NCBI GenBank assembly: GCA_900547505.1
Contig: URGY01000003.1
Coordinates: forward strand, 1-25,979
Source of the DNA: an uncultured Collinsella sp.
Lineage (GTDB): Bacteria; Actinomycetota; Coriobacteriia; Coriobacteriales; Coriobacteriaceae
DNA length: 25,979 nt
Reading direction: 5' to 3'
Shown one piece after another: positions 23,173 through 25,979 of the stretch. The notes beneath the pieces are model-generated. The model was not told the origin of the DNA. It worked only from the letters and a program-made list of their open reading frames with translations, and made no database searches. Within the stretch, counting starts at the first letter, position 1, and each line of letters begins with the position of its first letter. The translations under genes were made by a program, and so were the position numbers.

Positions 23173-23280
23173 TACAATCCACCCTTTCACACCGTGGCGG
23201 CACCCTTTGCCGCCGCCTTCGGAGATTGGCTCGGGGACTTTGCCCCTTTTGCTGATTTGTACGATACGCTATTTGGCTAG

Positions 23281-23367
23281 TTGTTTGAACAAGTATTACT
23301 AGAGCGGTAGAAAAACTTCGGTGAACGGTAATTTCAACTTGATACTTGACAAGTTTTGTATAAACAA
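23281..23367 (-). promoter_or_regulatory. Operator/promoter region of the ABC importer operon
   Basis: Three dyads precede the binding-protein gene: TTGTTTGAACAA (23281-23292), ACTTGACAAGT (23344-23354) and TTGTATAAACAA (23356-23367). The first and third have the TTGT-n4-ACAA form typical of TreR-like (HutC-subfamily GntR) operators. A promoter reading TTGTTT, 17 bp, TATCAA on the minus strand would overlap the second and third dyads. The regulator encoded next door is the natural candidate to bind. Confidence 0.55.
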
Positions 23368-23385
23368 TTATTTGTTATCGAATGC

Positions 23386-23440
23386 AGAGAAAACGCCCGG
23401 TCAAGCCGATGCATCGTCGGTTTGACCGGGCGTTTTCTCT
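23386..23440. terminator. Bidirectional terminator after the GntR gene
   Basis: A perfect 19-bp stem (arms 23386-23404 and 23422-23440) with a 17-nt loop that is itself partly palindromic. Both ends carry AGAGAAAA/TTTTCTCT, so it can terminate on either strand. Its likely job is to stop the leftward regulator transcript, leaving the importer operon to its own promoter. Confidence 0.88.
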
Positions 23441-23478
23441 TTGAGGGCATGAGTCTCGTCAGGCTGCGAGCTAGCCGG

Positions 23479-24198
23479 CTATCGCTTGGAGTTGACGCGG
23501 TAGTGGAAGATCTCGGGATGCGTGCGGGCATGCGTGACCTCGAACAAGATGCCGTCCGAGGTGTACGACTGGCTCTCCATGACGGCGACGCAGTTGTACT
23601 TACCAAGGTCCAAGTAGCTGCAGTCCTCATCGTTGGCAAGCTCGACGCTCACCGTACGGCGACTCGCCATCACTTTGACGCCGCGTTTGTGCTCCAGATA
23701 GTCGTAAATTGACTTTGCAGCGATCTCGGGCGTCAGGCCTTTGGCGATCGACTCCAGAAAATAGCCGTGGTCCACCTGGCGAGCGCTACCGTTAAGGCTA
23801 CGGACGCGCACCACGCGAATCAACTCCTCGCCCACCTTAAAGCCCAGGTGACGAGAGAGTTGCTCGGTGCAGACCAGATGTTCAAAAGACTTAACGTCCG
23901 TCGATGCAACGGCATTGTTGCGCTTTGCAAACTCGCCAAACGACTCAACCTCTTCGAGTGCGCCCAACATGTCGGTTTCGCCCTTAAGCCAAATAACGCG
24001 CACGCCCTTGCCGTGTATGGGCTGCACAAACATCCCGTCGGCCAGCATACCCAAGGCGCGACGGACGGTATTGCGAGTGCATCCGAACTCCGCGGTCAGC
24101 TCGGCTTCGGTTGGCAGCATCTCCTGAAACGCATAGGTCCCATTAATGATGCGCGAGCGTATTTCTCGGTAGATTCCTTCGTATATCGCTTTTGGCAT
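23479..24198 (-). CDS. GntR-family (HutC/TreR-like) transcription regulator
   Basis: 239-residue repressor-type regulator. Residues 1-70 form a GntR winged helix (YREIRSRIINGTYAFQEMLP, then PTEAELTAEFGCTRNTVRRA and GKGVRV). Residues about 90-235 form a UTRA effector domain (IRVVRVRSLNG, VDHGYFLES, and a C-terminal FEVTHARTHPEIFHY). HutC-subfamily members sense sugars or sugar phosphates; TreR is the nearest functional analogue. AGAGGTGA precedes the ATG. It lies between the ABC operon and the divergent PTS gene, both of which carry TTGTTTAAAC-like sites, so it probably represses both and itself until an alpha-glucoside signal appears. Confidence 0.88.
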   Translation of the reverse strand: MPKAIYEGIYREIRSRIINGTYAFQEMLPTEAELTAEFGCTRNTVRRALGMLADGMFVQPIHGKGVRVIWLKGETDMLGALEEVESFGEFAKRNNAVASTDVKSFEHLVCTEQLSRHLGFKVGEELIRVVRVRSLNGSARQVDHGYFLESIAKGLTPEIAAKSIYDYLEHKRGVKVMASRRTVSVELANDEDCSYLDLGKYNCVAVMESQSYTSDGILFEVTHARTHPEIFHYRVNSKR

Positions 24199-24427
24199 TG
24201 TTTCACCTCTACATTATTCATTTCCGGCTAGGCACGATAGCATTTCTTAAAGTTGTTTAAACCGAATATCGGTAAAGCGACAGGATTTAACCGTTGACGG
24301 TTTCTGTCATGCCCAAATCGGTTTCGCTCAAAACTGCCGGTACGACAATCATCTGGTCCTCTACAATGAATCCATTGTTTAAACGTTTCCCCACGCGCAA
24401 CGCGCCTCGATATTCGGAAGGCATAAC
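24199..24427. promoter_or_regulatory. Divergent gntR/PTS intergenic region with two operator-like sites
   Basis: TTGTTTAAAC occurs at 24253-24262 and again at 24375-24384, each containing the 8-bp palindrome GTTTAAAC. The first lies about 55 bp before the gntR start, near a possible -10 (TATCGT on the minus strand). The second lies 44 bp before the PTS gene, just after a TACAAT box (24362-24367) like the one before malQ. The arrangement suggests one site per divergent promoter. Confidence 0.55.
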
Positions 24428-25941
24428 ATGCTGCAAAAAATCCAACGCTTTGGCGGGGCAATGTTCGCGCCCGCCATGCTGTTTTCTATATCAGGCCTCA
24501 TGGTCGGCGTCTCCGCTCTCGCAACGACTGCGGACATCGTCGGCGATCTCGCCGTATACGGAACCCCTTGGTACGTTTTTTGGACCATCATCCAGCGCGG
24601 CTCGTGGACAGTCTTTAAACGCCTCCCGCTCCTTTTTGCCGTAGCGCTGCCCATCGGTCTTGCCCAAAAACAACCGGCTCGTTGCTGCCTCGAGGCTCTC
24701 GTCGCCTATTTTGCCTACTGCTTCTTTTTGAGCGAGATCATTAAGCTGAGCGGAGACAACCTTGGACTTGAGTACCCGTCATCTTTGACCACCGCCAGCG
24801 GTATCACCGTCATCGACGGCATCAAGACGCTCGACACCGGCATTATCGGCCCGCTGGCGGTATCGGCAACCGTCGTCACCATCCATGACCGCTTCTACGA
24901 TGCCAAGATTCCCGATTGGCTCGGCACCTTCTCGGGCTCCTCGCTGGTCTACCTCATCAGCTTTTTTGCCGTGTTTGCCCTTGCCGCCATCTCGGCCGCC
25001 ATCGTGCCCTACGTATACGATGTAACCGATACGCTGCGTCACGCGCTTGCAGGCGTCGGTCCCTTTGGCGTGGGCATCTTTGTCTTTTTAGAACGAGCAC
25101 TCGAGCCCTTTGGCCTGCACCACCTGCTCTACATGCCGATCTACTACGACAACCTGGTCATTAACGACGGCATCTACGCCACGTGGAGCAGTTTGCTCCC
25201 CATCCTCTCCCATAGCACGCGCCCCCTTAATGAACTTGCGCCGTGGGCCGGTTTTACCGCCACCGGCTGGGTCAAGCTCTTTGGCCTTCCCGCCATCGCA
25301 GCCGCGTTCTACTCCACCGCAAAACCCGAGCGCCGCGCCGGCCTCAGGGTCATCCTTGCTCCCGCCATCATCGCCTCGGTGGTTTGCGGCGTTACCGAGC
25401 CACTCGAGTTTCTCTTTATGTTCACCCACCCCGGGCTCTTTTTGCTCTACGCCGTCTTATCGTCTTGCCTTGCCACAACCATGAATCTCTTTGGCATCGT
25501 CGGCATCTTCTCAGGCGGCCTCATGGAGATGGCAGCCTTCAACTTTATTCCGCTCATGCGCACGCATGCCGGTGCCTATCTTTTGGCGCTCGGTATCGGC
25601 CTTGCCTTTAGCCTCATCTTTTTTGTTAGTTTTCGAGCACTCATCTTGGTCTATGACCTTAAGACACCGGGCCGCGAGGATCATGTTGCCAATCGCGCGG
25701 CAATCGATTGTTTAACGGGAAGCGACTTTGCCAAAGAGCAATCCCCCAATGACGAGGTCGATAGTCGATCCGATCAAGATCACGTCCTCGCTGAGCGGGT
25801 AATTCAGCTTTTAGGTGGCGTTGGCAATATCGTGGGCGCAACCAACTGCGCCACGCGCCTGCGCGTCGAGCTCGCAGACCCTTCCATCGTTGCAGATAAC
25901 GCGTCGTTTGTCGCGGTGGGCGCCAAGGGCCTCATCATTAC
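24428..25941 (+). CDS. PTS EIICB, glucose/alpha-glucoside family (3' end missing)
   Basis: An open frame of 504 codons from the ATG at 24428, running into adapter sequence without a stop. It encodes a membrane EIIC domain (about residues 1-410) with GVGIFVFLERALEPFGLHHL and the signature GVTEPLEFLFMF near 321-332. A charged linker follows, then the start of an EIIB domain with phosphorylatable Cys474 in GATNCATRLRVEL. The C-to-B domain order fits MalX, GlvC or PtsG types rather than TreB (B-to-C). It imports and phosphorylates a sugar, probably an alpha-glucoside given the regulator and neighbours; glucose or maltose are also possible. A further EIIA domain beyond the break cannot be excluded. 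No good ribosome site is visible apart from GGAAGGC 8-14 nt upstream. Confidence 0.88.
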
Positions 25942-25979
25942 CTGTCTCTTATACACATCTCCGAGCCCACGAGACTACG
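25942..25979. other. Nextera sequencing adapter (artefact)
   Basis: 25942-25960 is the Tn5 mosaic end as used in Nextera libraries (CTGTCTCTTATACACATCT). 25961-25975 is the read-2 adapter CCGAGCCCACGAGAC, and TACG is the start of an index. It is not genomic. It truncates the PTS gene and marks a contig end. Confidence 0.97.

Noticed and set aside
21841..23280. 479-codon plus-strand frame opposite the binding-protein gene
   Set aside because: Antisense shadow; the Leu/Val/Gly-rich product mirrors the lipoprotein codons, while the opposite strand has a clear signal peptide and family features.

Overview
The window looks like part of a high-G+C, anaerobic actinobacterial genome, most likely a gut Coriobacteriia member close to Collinsella. 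That placement is an inference from C/G-ending codons, Tat-type signals on surface proteins, and the glycogen/maltodextrin gene set; no rRNA gene is present to prove it. The last 38 bases are a Nextera sequencing adapter, so the right edge is the end of a draft contig and its final gene is cut off.

Layout. 105-2639 is core genome: a secreted coiled-coil peptidoglycan hydrolase (minus strand) and galE with its terminator. 2717-5784 is an accessory island bounded by two decayed transposase genes. It holds a two-gene unit, an AAA/ABC-type ATPase overlapping a Cys-rich protein with a PD-(D/E)XK-like motif, which is a candidate defence module. 5909-13163 is a minus-strand cluster that I read as an undescribed-looking RiPP (ribosomally made, modified peptide) locus. 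In transcription order it has a DUF2975-like membrane protein, a YozG-like HTH regulator and a terminator. Next come two 39-residue Cys-rich peptides (neither called by ordinary gene length cut-offs), a double hairpin, a three-gene BcrA/LanFEG-type ABC system, a radical SAM/SPASM maturase, a TMD-NBD exporter and a terminator. 13418-14284 is a dead nested insertion-sequence remnant (IS110 piece plus IS21 istB piece) enclosed by about 70-bp inverted repeats.

14448-25941 is an alpha-glucan utilisation region. malQ and glgP (plus strand) process maltodextrin/glycogen. A CUT1 ABC importer (binding protein, two permeases, MsmK/UgpC-type ATPase; minus strand) brings sugar in. A HutC/TreR-like GntR regulator sits between the importer and a divergent glucose-family PTS EIICB. 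Matches to TTGTTTAAACAA occur before malQ, before the binding protein gene and twice between gntR and EIICB, which suggests one regulon. Between glgP and the importer genes lie three copies of a roughly 57-bp palindromic repeat spaced at 80-81 bp.

Most interesting items: the paired Cys-rich precursors with their maturase and transporters, the ATPase/nuclease-like pair, the phased palindromic repeats, and the shared operator motif.
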